A stretch of 64,000 nucleotides of DNA from contig JAIUMV010000011.1 of NCBI GenBank assembly GCA_022565395.1, forward strand, positions 1 to 64,000, in the 5' to 3' direction. This document shows, piece after piece, positions 1 to 8,918 of the stretch. Both the position numbers and the translations under genes were made by a program. Below the pieces are notes generated by a model, which did not search any database, was not told the origin of the DNA, and worked only from the letters and a program-made list of their open reading frames with translations. The stretch comes from Marinobacter sp. Its GTDB lineage: Bacteria; Pseudomonadota; Gammaproteobacteria; Pseudomonadales; Oleiphilaceae. Within the stretch, counting starts at the first letter, position 1. The number at the start of each line of letters is the position of its first letter.

Positions 1-45
1 GCACTTACGCCTCTTTATCGTCTGGAAATATCTGCGACTGAAAGC

Positions 46-77
46 AAAAATGCCCCGGACGATGTCCGAGGCATTTT
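46..77. terminator. Bidirectional intrinsic terminator
   Basis: An imperfect palindrome pairs ATGCC-CGGA with TCCG-GGCAT around a short loop, with A-runs on one side and T-runs on the other, so it could stop transcription in both directions. It probably belongs to a gene left of the window. Confidence 0.55.
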
Positions 78-94
78 GTGGGCCTGCTCAGAAA

Positions 95-119
95 CTGTGT
101 AAATCGAGTTTTTACACAG
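95..119. repeat. Perfect 9-bp inverted repeat
   Basis: CTGTGTAAA at 95-103 is repeated as TTTACACAG at 111-119 with a 7-base spacer. It is AT-rich with no flanking T-run, so it is not a typical terminator. It could be an operator or a remnant of a transposon end; the sequence alone does not decide. Confidence 0.4.
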
Positions 120-296
120 CCTCCATCGCCCGGCTTTTTTATGCCCGGTGGCAACGGTTGGCTGGTTCTGAACGTGTTGTTTTGCGTATATGTGCTTTGG
201 TGACAAAGACGTCTGCTGCATCTGGCAGGGGCGCCAACCCGTAACAGAGGTGCGGGTCCGGACTTAAACAGCGATTTCTTAAATTCGAGTGATGTT

Positions 297-848
297 ATGA
301 CATCGGATACCGCACAGGATGAGATGGTTGCCTTGCTGGCCAAGGTCGCCAATCAGGATCGTCAGGCTTTCCAGCGTCTGTATCAGCGGGCAGCCGGTCA
401 GATGTTGGGGGTATGTGTAAAGCTTGCCGGGCAGCGTGAGCTGGCGGAGGAAGCCGTGCAGGATGCGTTTATCCGCATATGGCATCACGCCAGCGAATAC
501 CACCCGGAGCGGGGCAAACCGTTGACCTGGATGCTGACCATTGCCCGCAACAGAACGCTGGATCTGATGCGCGCGCGCAAAGTGCGTCAGACCGACGGCG
601 ATGAAGCGCTGGCAACGGTTGCGGTGGATGACGACCCGCTGGACAGCGCGCTGCAGGCCAGCAGTAGCGACATATTACAGGGGTGTATGGGTGAACTGAG
701 TGATCAGCAGCGGGATACCATCATGCTGTCCTACTACCGGGGCTTTACTCACGATGAGTTGGCGACCGCATTGAATACCCCTGTTGGTACGGTTAAAAGC
801 TGGATCCGGCGTGGGTTGCTGGCCTTGAAGAGGTGCCTCGAGCGATGA
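297..848 (+). CDS. ECF RNA polymerase sigma factor
   Basis: A 183-residue sigma-70 family protein of the extracytoplasmic-function group. It directs RNA polymerase to a small regulon until held by its partner anti-sigma factor. Region 2 covers about residues 25-90, with the acidic EEAVQDAF segment and the LTWMLTIARNRTLD stretch typical of 2.3/2.4. Region 4 covers about 125-180, with a helix-turn-helix ending GTVKSWIRRGLLALK. Its stop overlaps the start of the next gene in an ATGA, indicating translational coupling to an RskA-like anti-sigma factor, so it is probably an ECF19/SigK-type factor. The ATG at 297 has only a weak ribosome binding site. The signal it answers is not visible. Confidence 0.9.
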   Translation: MTSDTAQDEMVALLAKVANQDRQAFQRLYQRAAGQMLGVCVKLAGQRELAEEAVQDAFIRIWHHASEYHPERGKPLTWMLTIARNRTLDLMRARKVRQTDGDEALATVAVDDDPLDSALQASSSDILQGCMGELSDQQRDTIMLSYYRGFTHDELATALNTPVGTVKSWIRRGLLALKRCLER

Positions 849-1540
849 AGAAAACCCCGGAACGGATAGAACAGCTGGCAGCAGCATATGTGCTGGGCAC
901 CCTGCAGGGGCCGGCCCGGCGACGCTTTGAGCGCTGGATGATGGAGTCCTGGCGGGTACGCCAGGAAGTGTGGGCCTGGGAGGCCAGGCTGGGTGAATTG
1001 GCGGCCAGAGTGCCCGCTGAGACGCCGCCACCCCGCCTTTGGCAAGCCATTGAACGGCGCCTTTGGCCCTCGGCTGAGCGCCCGGATCGCCCCCGCTGGT
1101 TTGGCTGGTGGGTGCCGGGTTGGAGCCTGGCGTTGGTGGCAGTGTTTGCATTGGTCACTTTGATGGTGCGGCAACCGGCGGTGGAGCTTCCCGAGCCCCT
1201 GCTGGCAGGGGCTGTGGTGCAGCAGGGCGTTGACGAGCCCCTCTGGCTCATCAGCCAGACTGCCACAGGCACGGCCCTACAGTTGCGGCCGGTGGCTGCA
1301 GCCTTGCCCGAGGCGGGGCGTGATTATGAACTGTGGGCGCTGCCGGTGGAGGGTAACCCCGTGTCACTCGGACTGCTGGCGGCGGACCAGCCCCTGGTGA
1401 CTTTGCCGTTGTCGCAGCATCAGCGGCAGGTGTTGGCGGATAATCGTACGCTGGCCATCAGCCTTGAGCCCACCGGCGGCTCGCCTACGGGCGTGCCCAC
1501 CGGCCCGGTGCTGCACCTGGTGCGCCTGCACAGTTCCTAG
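845..1540 (+). CDS. RskA-type anti-sigma factor
   Basis: A 231-residue single-pass inner-membrane protein predicted to bind and silence the upstream ECF sigma factor. Residues 1-80 form a cytoplasmic anti-sigma domain without a zinc-binding HCC motif. One hydrophobic segment lies near residues 85-110. The periplasmic part (about 110-231) resembles the RskA C-terminal domain, with a YELWALPVEGNPVSLG stretch. The ATG at 845 shares the ATGA with the sigma gene stop; an in-frame GTG at 833 is possible but would sit inside the sigma gene. Release by membrane proteolysis is known for the family and is inferred here. Confidence 0.85.
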   Translation: MKKTPERIEQLAAAYVLGTLQGPARRRFERWMMESWRVRQEVWAWEARLGELAARVPAETPPPRLWQAIERRLWPSAERPDRPRWFGWWVPGWSLALVAVFALVTLMVRQPAVELPEPLLAGAVVQQGVDEPLWLISQTATGTALQLRPVAAALPEAGRDYELWALPVEGNPVSLGLLAADQPLVTLPLSQHQRQVLADNRTLAISLEPTGGSPTGVPTGPVLHLVRLHSS

Positions 1541-1544
1541 TGCC

Positions 1545-2936
1545 TCAGTGGCGTGCCAGCAGTGCCAGGCAGAGCTGGGCATGATGCACGAAGTGATTGA
1601 AGCCTTTTAGCTGTTCTTCGTCGGGTGGCGGGCCGTCAAGGCCGTTGTCGGCGTATACCATGCCTGCCAGGCGCCCTGCTGCCCGCAGTGGTGCAACCAA
1701 TGCCGGGAGCTGGCCTAGACCGGTCTCCCGGTCGCTGGACAGTCGTTGTCGTGGCGGGATGAAGTAGCCGCCGCGCTCGCCAGGCAGCAGACCCCCCAGT
1801 GTTCCCCCGCCGTCAGCGGACACCTGGAAACTGTCTTTCCAGCGCCTGACCAGTTGTGGGTCCCCTGCCAGCCGCCTCAGGGTCATAACCTGGCCGGATT
1901 TTTCCAGCATCAGCAGGGCGACCCGCTGCAGGCCGACGGCATGATGTATGCCATCCACCACTAATTGGAAAATCGCATTGATATCCGGCTGTTCCGCCAG
2001 CAATTCGGTTAATTCCCGCAGCAGGGTCAGTTGCCGCTCAGGATCAGGGCGGGCTGGTGGCCGGCTGGCGACGGCTGGACGATTGCCGGGGATGAGCTGG
2101 CTCGCATCTGGAATGCCGAGAGACTCGGCGACCCGTCCCGCCTCCTGGGCGTTGAGGCGAACCTGATCTCGCACGGCTATGACCGGCAGCTCAGTATCAG
2201 CCGCCAGCGTGTCCAGCACCTTGTCCATGGCGGCGCCTTGCCAGCCCTGTTCCGACAGGGTAGCCATCTCCATGGCGTGGCGGACCAGATTGGCGGCAGC
2301 TGAATTGGCGCGGCCGGCTGCCACCACGTCGCGAATGAAAGGCCCCAGTGACCAGGCCTCCACCAAACCGCGGGTGATTTCGGCAAAGGTCGCGCTGAGT
2401 ATCTCCTTTTGCAGGTCCACAGGATTGTCATCGCGGCTATCCAGCGCGTCTGCCAGCTCCTGAGCCTGGGCGGTATCACAGGCCCAGAACGCCAGTTCAC
2501 CAATGTTGATGAGCAGGCCACCGATAAAGACCTCCTCCTGGGTGCTGGCGGACTTGCCAGGCCAGAGGCAGCGGGCCTGCACGGAAGCATGCACCGCACG
2601 AGCCAGGCAGCGTATCAGGTGTGGGCTGTTACTGCGGGCCAGCAGGGAGTCCACAATCAATGAGGAGATGGCCATGGATTTGACGGACTCGAAGCCAATC
2701 AGGGTAATGGCTCTGCTGACGGTGGTGACCTGTGCCCGGGTCTGGTTATAGAACACGGTGTTGGATAGCCGCAGTACCTGAGAAGTCAGTTGGGCATCAT
2801 TCAGAATCACGCTGGCCAGTTGCTGCACGGTGCTGCGGGAGCTGTCCGCCATTTCATGGATGCGCTGCAGGGTGTTGGCCAGAACCGGCAGCTCAATGCG
2901 GCTGAGGTAATCGACCCAGGCGCGGGGGGTGTTCAT
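1545..2936 (-). CDS. HDOD-GAF signalling protein
   Basis: A 463-residue cytoplasmic protein. The first ~230 residues are an HDOD domain, a catalytically dead HD-related output or signalling module; LPVLANTLQRI and the ILNDAQLTSQVLRLSN region are characteristic. Residues ~300-460 resemble a GAF sensor domain. Such proteins usually sit in c-di-GMP, motility or stress signalling, but no ligand can be inferred here. An in-frame TTG at 2957 would add seven residues; ATG 2936 is preferred although its ribosome binding site is weak. It converges on the anti-sigma factor gene with only four bases between the stops. Confidence 0.82.
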   Translation of the reverse strand: MNTPRAWVDYLSRIELPVLANTLQRIHEMADSSRSTVQQLASVILNDAQLTSQVLRLSNTVFYNQTRAQVTTVSRAITLIGFESVKSMAISSLIVDSLLARSNSPHLIRCLARAVHASVQARCLWPGKSASTQEEVFIGGLLINIGELAFWACDTAQAQELADALDSRDDNPVDLQKEILSATFAEITRGLVEAWSLGPFIRDVVAAGRANSAAANLVRHAMEMATLSEQGWQGAAMDKVLDTLAADTELPVIAVRDQVRLNAQEAGRVAESLGIPDASQLIPGNRPAVASRPPARPDPERQLTLLRELTELLAEQPDINAIFQLVVDGIHHAVGLQRVALLMLEKSGQVMTLRRLAGDPQLVRRWKDSFQVSADGGGTLGGLLPGERGGYFIPPRQRLSSDRETGLGQLPALVAPLRAAGRLAGMVYADNGLDGPPPDEEQLKGFNHFVHHAQLCLALLARH

Positions 2937-3097
2937 ACGGCTTATTGATGAGTTCAAGGGGCGTCAGGCCTGCATCAGGAGAAACTGGAGATCCATTGCG
3001 ATCAAGGCATCCCTTCACCTGCAGTTTAGTCCATTGTGGTTAAGCTGCTTGTTGAATACATCAACGTCAGGAGGTGATGGGTAGGTAGTTTCATCGG

Positions 3098-3127
3098 TTC
3101 AGGACAACACCTATTCTCGACTATACT
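3098..3127 (+). promoter_or_regulatory. Possible sigma-70 promoter for metNIQ
   Basis: A TATACT hexamer at 3122-3127 is a good -10. The upstream TTCAGG at 3098-3103 with an 18-base spacer is a poor -35. This leaves a leader of about 30 bases before the metN start. No SAM riboswitch or clear MetJ box was recognised. Confidence 0.25.
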
Positions 3128-3162
3128 TGCAGGCTTTTAGCCATCACTCACAGGGTCGCGTT

Positions 3163-4170
3163 TTGATTCAGTTTGAGGACGTCCACAAGGCCTATCAGGT
3201 GGCTGGCCGCGCCGTACCAGCGTTGCAACCCACCAGTTTGACCATTCACGCGGGCGAGGTGTTCGGTATTGTCGGCCACTCCGGGGCGGGCAAATCGACC
3301 CTGGTGCGCCTCATCAACCTGCTGGAGCGCCCGACCGGCGGTCGGATCATTATCAACGGTGAGGATGTCACCGGCTTTGATGCGGACGATCTCCGCGCCT
3401 TCCGCCGCAAGGTTGGCATGATCTTTCAGCACTTCAACCTGCTGTCCTCCAAGACCGTTGAAGACAATATAGCCTTTCCCATGAAGTTGGCGGGCGTCTA
3501 CAGCCGTGCCGAAATCCGCAGCCGGGTTGATGAATTGCTGGCCCGGGTCGGCCTGACTGATCATGCACACAAGTACCCTGCCCAACTGTCTGGTGGCCAG
3601 AAACAACGGGTGGGTATCGCCCGGGCGCTGGCGTGTCGCCCCAGTATCCTGCTGTGTGATGAAGCTACCAGTGCTCTTGACCCGCAAACCACCCAGTCTG
3701 TGTTGCGCTTGCTGGCGGAAATCAATCGCGAGTTAGGGCTTACTATCGTGCTGATCACCCATGAAATGGACGTGGTACGCCGGGTCTGTGACCGGGTGGC
3801 GGTGATGGACGCAGGTAAGGTGGTGGAAATGGGGGCAGTGACAGATGTGTTTCTACACCCGCAACACCCCACCACCCGCGACTTTGTATTTGAAAGCGAA
3901 AACATCGACCGGGAGGAAAGGCAGCAGGATCTTGCCCATGCGGAAGGCCGTATCTTGCGTCTGACCTTCCGGGGTGAATCGACCTATAAGCCCCTGCTGG
4001 GGCAGGTGGCTCGGGACTCCGGTGTGGATTTCAGTATCTTGTCTGGCCGCATTGACCATATTAAGGAAACGCCTTACGGCCAGCTGACCTTATCCCTGGT
4101 GGGGGGTGACCTGGCGCGGGCCATGCAGGCGCTGGATGCGGCCGACGTCCACGTGGAGGTGCTGCGCTGA
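3163..4170 (+). CDS. metN: Methionine ABC importer ATPase MetN
   Basis: ATPase subunit of the MetNIQ importer for D/L-methionine at the inner membrane. It has the Walker [10 protein letters not shown], the signature [15 protein letters not shown], Walker [13 protein letters not shown] and the switch histidine in LITHEMDVV. The C-terminal ~95 residues form the NIL regulatory domain, which binds methionine in the E. coli protein and mediates transinhibition. The start is set at TTG 3163 ([12 protein letters not shown]) by family alignment and an AGGG seven bases upstream; an earlier TTG at 3127 would add 12 unconserved residues. It overlaps metI in TGATG. Confidence 0.95.
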   Translation: MIQFEDVHKAYQVAGRAVPALQPTSLTIHAGEVFGIVGHSGAGKSTLVRLINLLERPTGGRIIINGEDVTGFDADDLRAFRRKVGMIFQHFNLLSSKTVEDNIAFPMKLAGVYSRAEIRSRVDELLARVGLTDHAHKYPAQLSGGQKQRVGIARALACRPSILLCDEATSALDPQTTQSVLRLLAEINRELGLTIVLITHEMDVVRRVCDRVAVMDAGKVVEMGAVTDVFLHPQHPTTRDFVFESENIDREERQQDLAHAEGRILRLTFRGESTYKPLLGQVARDSGVDFSILSGRIDHIKETPYGQLTLSLVGGDLARAMQALDAADVHVEVLR

Positions 4171-4835
4171 TGGATGCTCTGCTGACTAACGTAGACTGGA
4201 CCGAAATCGGCTGGGCCAGTTGGGACACCCTCGTCATGGTGGGATTGTCTCTGCTGTTCAGCGTGTTGCTGGGCCTGCCCATTGGCGTCATGTTGTTTCT
4301 GACCAGCAAACGCCAACTGCTGGAGCAGCCGGTGGTCTATGCCGTGTTGTCTTTTGTCGTCAACGTGCTGCGTTCCGTGCCCTTCATTATCCTGCTGATT
4401 GTGATGATTCCGGTGACGGTGATGCTCATTGGCACCTCGTTGGGGGTGGCTGGTGCCATACCGCCCCTGGTAGCAGGGGGTGCACCTTTCTTTGCCCGAC
4501 TGGTGGAAACCTCCCTGCGGGAAGTGGATCGTGGCATCATTGAGGCGACCCAGGCCATGGGCGCCAATGTCCGCCAGATCATCTTCGGCGCCCTGTTGCC
4601 AGAGGCCCTGCCGGGGCTGATTGCCGGTATCACGGTGACCGCTATTACTCTGGTGTCCTACGCGGCCATGTCAGGTGTGATTGGCGGTGGCGGCCTGGGT
4701 GATCTGGCCATCCGCTTTGGCTACCAGCGTTTTCAGACTGACGTCATGATCATCACGGTGGCGTTACTGGTGATTTTTGTGCAGATCCTGCAAATGGTAG
4801 GGGATCGGCTGGTGCTGTATTTCAGCCGTCGTTAA
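4170..4835 (+). CDS. metI: Methionine ABC importer permease MetI
   Basis: A 221-residue inner-membrane permease with about five transmembrane helices, forming the methionine channel with MetN. The EAA loop that contacts the ATPase is visible around residues 115-160 (EVDRGIIEATQAMGAN, followed by ALLPEALPGLIAG). Its length is normal for MetI. Translation is coupled to metN through the shared TGATG, and metQ follows 34 bases downstream, giving the usual metN-metI-metQ order. Confidence 0.95.
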   Translation: MDALLTNVDWTEIGWASWDTLVMVGLSLLFSVLLGLPIGVMLFLTSKRQLLEQPVVYAVLSFVVNVLRSVPFIILLIVMIPVTVMLIGTSLGVAGAIPPLVAGGAPFFARLVETSLREVDRGIIEATQAMGANVRQIIFGALLPEALPGLIAGITVTAITLVSYAAMSGVIGGGGLGDLAIRFGYQRFQTDVMIITVALLVIFVQILQMVGDRLVLYFSRR

Positions 4836-4869
4836 TGATGATTGCATCCGTGCTATCGCTGAGGAGACT

Positions 4870-5655
4870 ATGATGAAGTTCAAGAACGCCCTGGTTGCTC
4901 TGGCAGCCTTCGCCAGCTTTTCCGCCGCCCAGGCGATGGAGAAGATTTCCATAGCGGCAACGCCTGTTCCGCACGCGGAAATCCTCGAATACATCAAACC
5001 CTCATTGCATGAACGGGGTATTGATCTGGACGTGCGGGTGTTCACCGACTACGTCCAGCCCAATATTCAGGTGGACCAGAAGCGCATGCACGCCAACTTC
5101 TTCCAGCACCAGCCCTACCTGACCAACTTCAATGACGGTCGCGGTACCCGGCTGGTCAGCATTGCGGGTATCCATATTGAGCCGTTTGGCGGCTATTCCT
5201 CGCGGATCAAGCATATCGATGAGCTTGCCGAGCGGGCTACGGTGGCAATCCCCAACGATCCCACCAACGGTGGCCGTGCCTTGTTGCTGCTGCAACAGCA
5301 GGGGTTGATCACCCTGAAGCCGGAAGCGGGTATTACCGCCACGCCACGGGATATTGCCGAGAACCCCAAACGCCTGCGTTTCCGTGAGCTGGAAGCAGCG
5401 ACCCTGCCGCGGGTGCTGAACCAGGTGGACCTGGCGCTGATCAATACCAACTATGCCCTGGAGGCAGGCCTGCGGCCCTCCGAGGATGCCTTGTTTATTG
5501 AAGGTGCTGAGTCACCCTATGTGAACATTCTGGTGGTGCATGCAGACAACGCTGACAACGCCAGTCTGCAGAAGCTGGCGGACACCCTGCGTACCGAGGA
5601 AGTCCGCCGGTTCATTAAGGAAAAGTATCAGGGTGCCGTTGTGCCGGCCTTCTGA
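4870..5655 (+). CDS. metQ: Methionine-binding protein MetQ
   Basis: Periplasmic substrate-binding component of MetNIQ, NLPA family, 261 residues. The conserved ATPVPHAEILEYIKP and the FTDYVQPN and FFQHQPYL segments place it firmly. The signal peptide ends AQA before MEKIS and has no lipobox cysteine, so the protein should be soluble in the periplasm rather than a lipoprotein as in E. coli; pseudomonad MetQ proteins are similar. Start is ATG 4870 or the adjacent ATG 4873, both behind GAGGAG. A strong terminator follows. Confidence 0.94.
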   Translation: MMKFKNALVALAAFASFSAAQAMEKISIAATPVPHAEILEYIKPSLHERGIDLDVRVFTDYVQPNIQVDQKRMHANFFQHQPYLTNFNDGRGTRLVSIAGIHIEPFGGYSSRIKHIDELAERATVAIPNDPTNGGRALLLLQQQGLITLKPEAGITATPRDIAENPKRLRFRELEAATLPRVLNQVDLALINTNYALEAGLRPSEDALFIEGAESPYVNILVVHADNADNASLQKLADTLRTEEVRRFIKEKYQGAVVPAF

Positions 5656-5843
5656 TTCTCCGGATTGTTGGCAGTCTCAACCCCGCACCCGGTGTCACCG
5701 GCTGCGGGGTTTGTTGTACACAGGGTGCACTCGCCGTTGCTGACGGCGTCACCTCCTGACTCCACATAACGCACCTTGTGGCGCGCCTTGCCGCGATTGA
5801 AGGACACGTCAAACCGCCGTTGCTGGCGCTGATCCGTCATCAC
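5628..5843 (-). CDS. Possible small protein beyond agcS
   Basis: A 71-residue open frame starting 14 bases after the AgcS-type gene stop on the same strand, running through the metQ terminator and into the metQ 3' end. The first half is basic with a plausible QRRFDVSFNRGKARHKVRY stretch; a CTLC pair follows. No family was recognised, and the overlap with a terminator and a real gene argues against a full-length product. Listed as weakly supported. Confidence 0.22.
   Translation of the reverse strand: MMTDQRQQRRFDVSFNRGKARHKVRYVESGGDAVSNGECTLCTTNPAAGDTGCGVETANNPENQKAGTTAP
5679..5716 (+). terminator. metNIQ terminator
   Basis: AACCCCGCA at 5679-5687 pairs with TGCGGGGTT at 5703-5711, with a smaller inner pairing in the loop, followed by a short T-rich tail. 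It lies 24 bases after the metQ stop. Confidence 0.8.
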
Positions 5844-5856
5844 TGTAACCCTCCCG

Positions 5857-7230
5857 TCACCTTGTCTTGCCCGCTTGGATACGCTGCCGCTCGAAATGTT
5901 CCCGGGTCAGGGTAAATACTACCGGGCTCAACAAGGCCAGAGCGATCAGGTTGGGCAGTGCCATCATGGCGTTCAGGGTATCGGCCACCAGCCAGACAAA
6001 GCCCAGGTCCAGCGTCGCACCGATGGGGATGGCCAGTATCCAGAGGACCCGGTAGGGCACGATGGAACGCACCCCCAGCAGGAACTCCACACAGCGCTCA
6101 CCGTAGAAGGACCAGCCCAGAATGGTGGTGAAGGCAAAAATCGCCAGGGCGATGGCGACAATGTAGTTGCCAATCCCCGGCAGTGCGTCACCAAACGCCG
6201 CAGAGGTCAGGGAGGCGCCGGATTCGCCACTGATCCACAGGCCGGAGGTGATGATTACCATGCCGGTAATGGTGCAGATGATGAGGGTGTCGATAAAGGT
6301 ACCCAGCATGGCCACCATGCCCTGATTGATGGGGTTATTGGTTTGGGCTGCGGCATGGGCAATGGGGGCAGAGCCCAGCCCGGCTTCATTGGAGAAAATA
6401 CCCCGTGCCACCCCGAAACGAATGGCCGCCCATACTGCGGCGCCGGCAAAGCCACCTTCTGCGGCGACTGGCGTGAAGGCATGGGTAAACACCAGCGCGA
6501 AGGCGGCGGGCAGTTCGGTGGCGTTGATGGCCAGTACCACTAGGCCGGCCAGCACGTAGGAAATAGCCATAAAGGGCACCAGCGCGCTGGCCACCAGGCC
6601 GATACGGCGGATACCGCCAATCAGCACCAGCGCCACCAGCGTCATCAGCACCAGGCCAGTCACCCAGGGGGGAACGCTGAAGTTGGCCTGCAGGGCATCA
6701 GCGACGGAATTGGCCTGTACGGTGTTACCGATGCCGAAACCGGCGATCGCGCCAAACAGGGCAAACAGGATGCCCAGCCAGGCCCACTTCTTACCCAGGC
6801 CGTTCTTGATGTAATACATGGGGCCGCCCACATGTGCCCCGCGTTCATCCACTTCGCGGAAGCGCACCGCCAGCACCGCCTCCGAGTACTTGGTGGCCAT
6901 GCCCACCAGCGCGGTCAGCCACATCCAAAAGAGCGCGCCGGGGCCGCCCAGAAACACCGCCGTGGCCACGCCGGCGATATTGCCGGTACCCACCGTGGCT
7001 GACAGGGCTGTCATCAGTGCCTGAAAGGGCGGAATCTCACCCCGTTTGGCAGCATCCTCACTGACCGTCCGGCCCTTCCACATCTGCCGGAAGCCTTCCG
7101 GCAATTGCAGAATGGGCATCATCTTCAGGCCAATACTGAGGAACAGTCCCACCCCCAGTATCATCACCAGCATGGGCGGGCCCCAGACCAGGCCGTTCAC
7201 GTTTTCAACAAAGCGGGTAATAGCTTCCAT
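5857..7230 (-). CDS. Alanine/glycine:cation symporter (AgcS family)
   Basis: A 457-residue inner-membrane transporter of the sodium/alanine symporter family, which imports small neutral amino acids with Na+ or H+. It shows ~11 hydrophobic helices and family signatures: GTGNIAGVATAVFLGGPGA near residue 90, YYIKNGLG near 145, and the NEAGLGSAPIAHAAAQTN motif near 295. The ATG at 7230 follows an AAGGT ribosome binding site. Monocistronic, or followed only by a doubtful mini-ORF; divergent from the hydrolase gene. Substrate specificity among alanine, glycine and related amino acids cannot be set from sequence. Confidence 0.92.
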   Translation of the reverse strand: MEAITRFVENVNGLVWGPPMLVMILGVGLFLSIGLKMMPILQLPEGFRQMWKGRTVSEDAAKRGEIPPFQALMTALSATVGTGNIAGVATAVFLGGPGALFWMWLTALVGMATKYSEAVLAVRFREVDERGAHVGGPMYYIKNGLGKKWAWLGILFALFGAIAGFGIGNTVQANSVADALQANFSVPPWVTGLVLMTLVALVLIGGIRRIGLVASALVPFMAISYVLAGLVVLAINATELPAAFALVFTHAFTPVAAEGGFAGAAVWAAIRFGVARGIFSNEAGLGSAPIAHAAAQTNNPINQGMVAMLGTFIDTLIICTITGMVIITSGLWISGESGASLTSAAFGDALPGIGNYIVAIALAIFAFTTILGWSFYGERCVEFLLGVRSIVPYRVLWILAIPIGATLDLGFVWLVADTLNAMMALPNLIALALLSPVVFTLTREHFERQRIQAGKTR

Positions 7231-7276
7231 GGCAGTCTACCTTGTGTGGATAACTCATTGAGTCTAGACGTTAATT

Positions 7277-7319
7277 CAGACGTGTAAAACGGCGATTTCG
7301 GGCCTCGGGCCGACGTCTG
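7277..7319. repeat. Inverted repeat in divergent promoter region
   Basis: CAGACGT at 7277-7283 is matched by ACGTCTG at 7313-7319, 29 bases apart, between the divergent symporter and hydrolase genes; a GTCTAGAC palindrome lies just before it. It may be a regulator site, but no known box was recognised. Confidence 0.25.
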
Positions 7320-7404
7320 TCAAATCTGACCGGGACCCTTGTCGTTTCGGTCTTTGGCTTTTGGCCGGCATGGCGTAGTCTTGAGGCAGGAGAGGAGACG
7401 TTTT

Positions 7405-8319
7405 ATGTCGGTAGCAGAACTGATTGATCAGCCCCCAGGGCAGTGGGTCGCGGCCAATGGCCTGCGCCTGTGTATTGAGGAGCGAGGTAATCCCGCCGGT
7501 GAGGCGGTGATTTTCGTCATGGGCCTGGGCTCACAAATGACCCTGTGGCCTGAGGCTCTGCTGGATCATTATGTGGCCGAGGGCTACCGGGTGATCCGTT
7601 ATGATAACCGGGACATTGGCCTGTCCACGCACCTGCGTGACCGGCTCACCGGGCATCCGTTCAAAGTGATGGCCCGTCACCGGCTGGGGCTGCCGGTGGA
7701 GGCGCCTTATACTCTGCCGGATATGGCAGAGGACCTGCGGGGCCTGATGGAGGCCCTGGGGCTCGCCAGCGCCCATCTGGTGGGGGTGTCCATGGGGGGT
7801 ATGATCAGCCAGCTGTTTGCGGCCCGTTATCCCGGCCGGGTGCGGAGTCTTACTCTGATCATGACCTCTACCAACAGCCCGCGGCTGCCGATGCCGGCGC
7901 CGAAGCTGATTTTCCGCCTTGCCGGTGTGGGGCCGAAAGGTCATGACGAAGCCACGGTGGTGAACCGGTCACTGGATTTCTGGCGGGCGATCCAAAGCCC
8001 GGCCTTCCCGCCGGATGAGGATGAGGTGCGAGCCCGTATTACCCGGGACTTCCGCCGCAGCTATCACCCGGCCGGGATTTTACGCCAGACCCGGGCGATT
8101 CTGGCGACGGGCAGCCTGGCGGATGCCACCCGTACCATCCGGACACCGACGGCCATTATCCACGGCAAGGCGGACCCTCTGGTGCGGGCGGAAGCGGCTC
8201 GTCAGCTCAAGTATCTGTTGCCCCATGCCCGTCTGGAACTCATTGATGGCATGGGCCATGACCTGCCCGCCCCCCTGCTACGCACCTTTGCCGACATCAG
8301 CCTCGACGTGATGAACTGA
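7405..8319 (+). CDS. Alpha/beta hydrolase
   Basis: A 304-residue cytoplasmic alpha/beta-fold hydrolase. The oxyanion region is VIFVMGLGSQ, the nucleophile elbow is GVSMGG with serine near residue 127, an acidic residue lies in IHGKADPLV, and the catalytic histidine is in DGMGHDLP near the C terminus. Similar proteins include esterases and proline iminopeptidase-like enzymes; the substrate is unknown. The start is ATG 7405, behind AGGAGAGGAG; upstream in-frame codons lack such a site. It meets gloA end to end with no bases between the stops. Confidence 0.88.
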   Translation: MSVAELIDQPPGQWVAANGLRLCIEERGNPAGEAVIFVMGLGSQMTLWPEALLDHYVAEGYRVIRYDNRDIGLSTHLRDRLTGHPFKVMARHRLGLPVEAPYTLPDMAEDLRGLMEALGLASAHLVGVSMGGMISQLFAARYPGRVRSLTLIMTSTNSPRLPMPAPKLIFRLAGVGPKGHDEATVVNRSLDFWRAIQSPAFPPDEDEVRARITRDFRRSYHPAGILRQTRAILATGSLADATRTIRTPTAIIHGKADPLVRAEAARQLKYLLPHARLELIDGMGHDLPAPLLRTFADISLDVMN

Positions 8320-8760
8320 TCACCAGCTGCCGGTGTTGCCCATGCTTGCCCAGGGCTCCTGGGCAGGGAGCGGGTCGCCTTTCTGCAGCAACTCCACAGA
8401 AATGCCATCCGGTGATCGAACAAACGCCATGTAACCGTCCCGTGGGGGGCGGTTGATGGTGACACTACCTGTTTGCAGGCGCTCGCACAGGGCGTAGATA
8501 TCATCCACCCGGAACGCCAGATGCCCAAAGTTGCGCCCGCCCTGATACGCCTCCGGGTCCCAGTTGTAGGTCAGCTCCAGCATGGGGGCCTTGTCTTGCT
8601 GAGCGCGCTCCCGGTCATGGGGGGCGGCCAGAAAAACCAGCGTGAAGCGGCCCTGCTCGCTGTCTTTGCGGCTGATTTCCTGCAAGCCCAGCAGGTCACA
8701 GTAAAAGTGCAGCGAGGCGTCCAGGTCACTGACCCGGACCATGGTGTGGAGGTATTGCAT
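8320..8760 (-). CDS. gloA: Lactoylglutathione lyase (glyoxalase I)
   Basis: Isomerises the hemithioacetal of methylglyoxal and glutathione to S-lactoylglutathione, the first step of methylglyoxal detoxification in the cytoplasm. The 146 residues form the paired VOC fold. Expected metal ligands are present: His5 (LHTMVRV), Glu in MLELTYNW, His in FGHLAFRV and Glu in ISVELLQKG. The HFYCDLLG and RDGYMAFVRSPDG segments are typical of GloA. The ribosome binding site GAGGA precedes ATG 8760. Confidence 0.93.
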   Translation of the reverse strand: MQYLHTMVRVSDLDASLHFYCDLLGLQEISRKDSEQGRFTLVFLAAPHDRERAQQDKAPMLELTYNWDPEAYQGGRNFGHLAFRVDDIYALCERLQTGSVTINRPPRDGYMAFVRSPDGISVELLQKGDPLPAQEPWASMGNTGSW

Positions 8761-8918
8761 GGTGGCGTCCTCTGTTAAGGGGTGTTGGTTGGGAGACTCT
8801 CAGAGTGCATGACCTGCGTCAATGTTGGCAAAGTCGTATGGAGAAACACTGGGCATCTGCCATTCCTTTGCTAACCTTAAGGATAGTGATGCATACAGTT
8901 GCCAAATTGGAGGTGGTA

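Larger units (their letters stand above)
1..296. other. Gene-free upstream stretch
   Basis: No convincing gene. It holds a bidirectional terminator-like hairpin (46-77), a 9-bp inverted repeat (95-119), and immediately before the sigma factor gene a GGACTT hexamer at 260-265. That hexamer resembles the -35 of an ECF-type promoter, but no matching -10 can be assigned with confidence. Confidence 0.5.

Noticed and set aside
2990-3162. SAM riboswitch before metN
   Set aside because: No S-box, SAM-II or SAM-IV pattern could be made out; the leader from the possible promoter is only about 30 bases.
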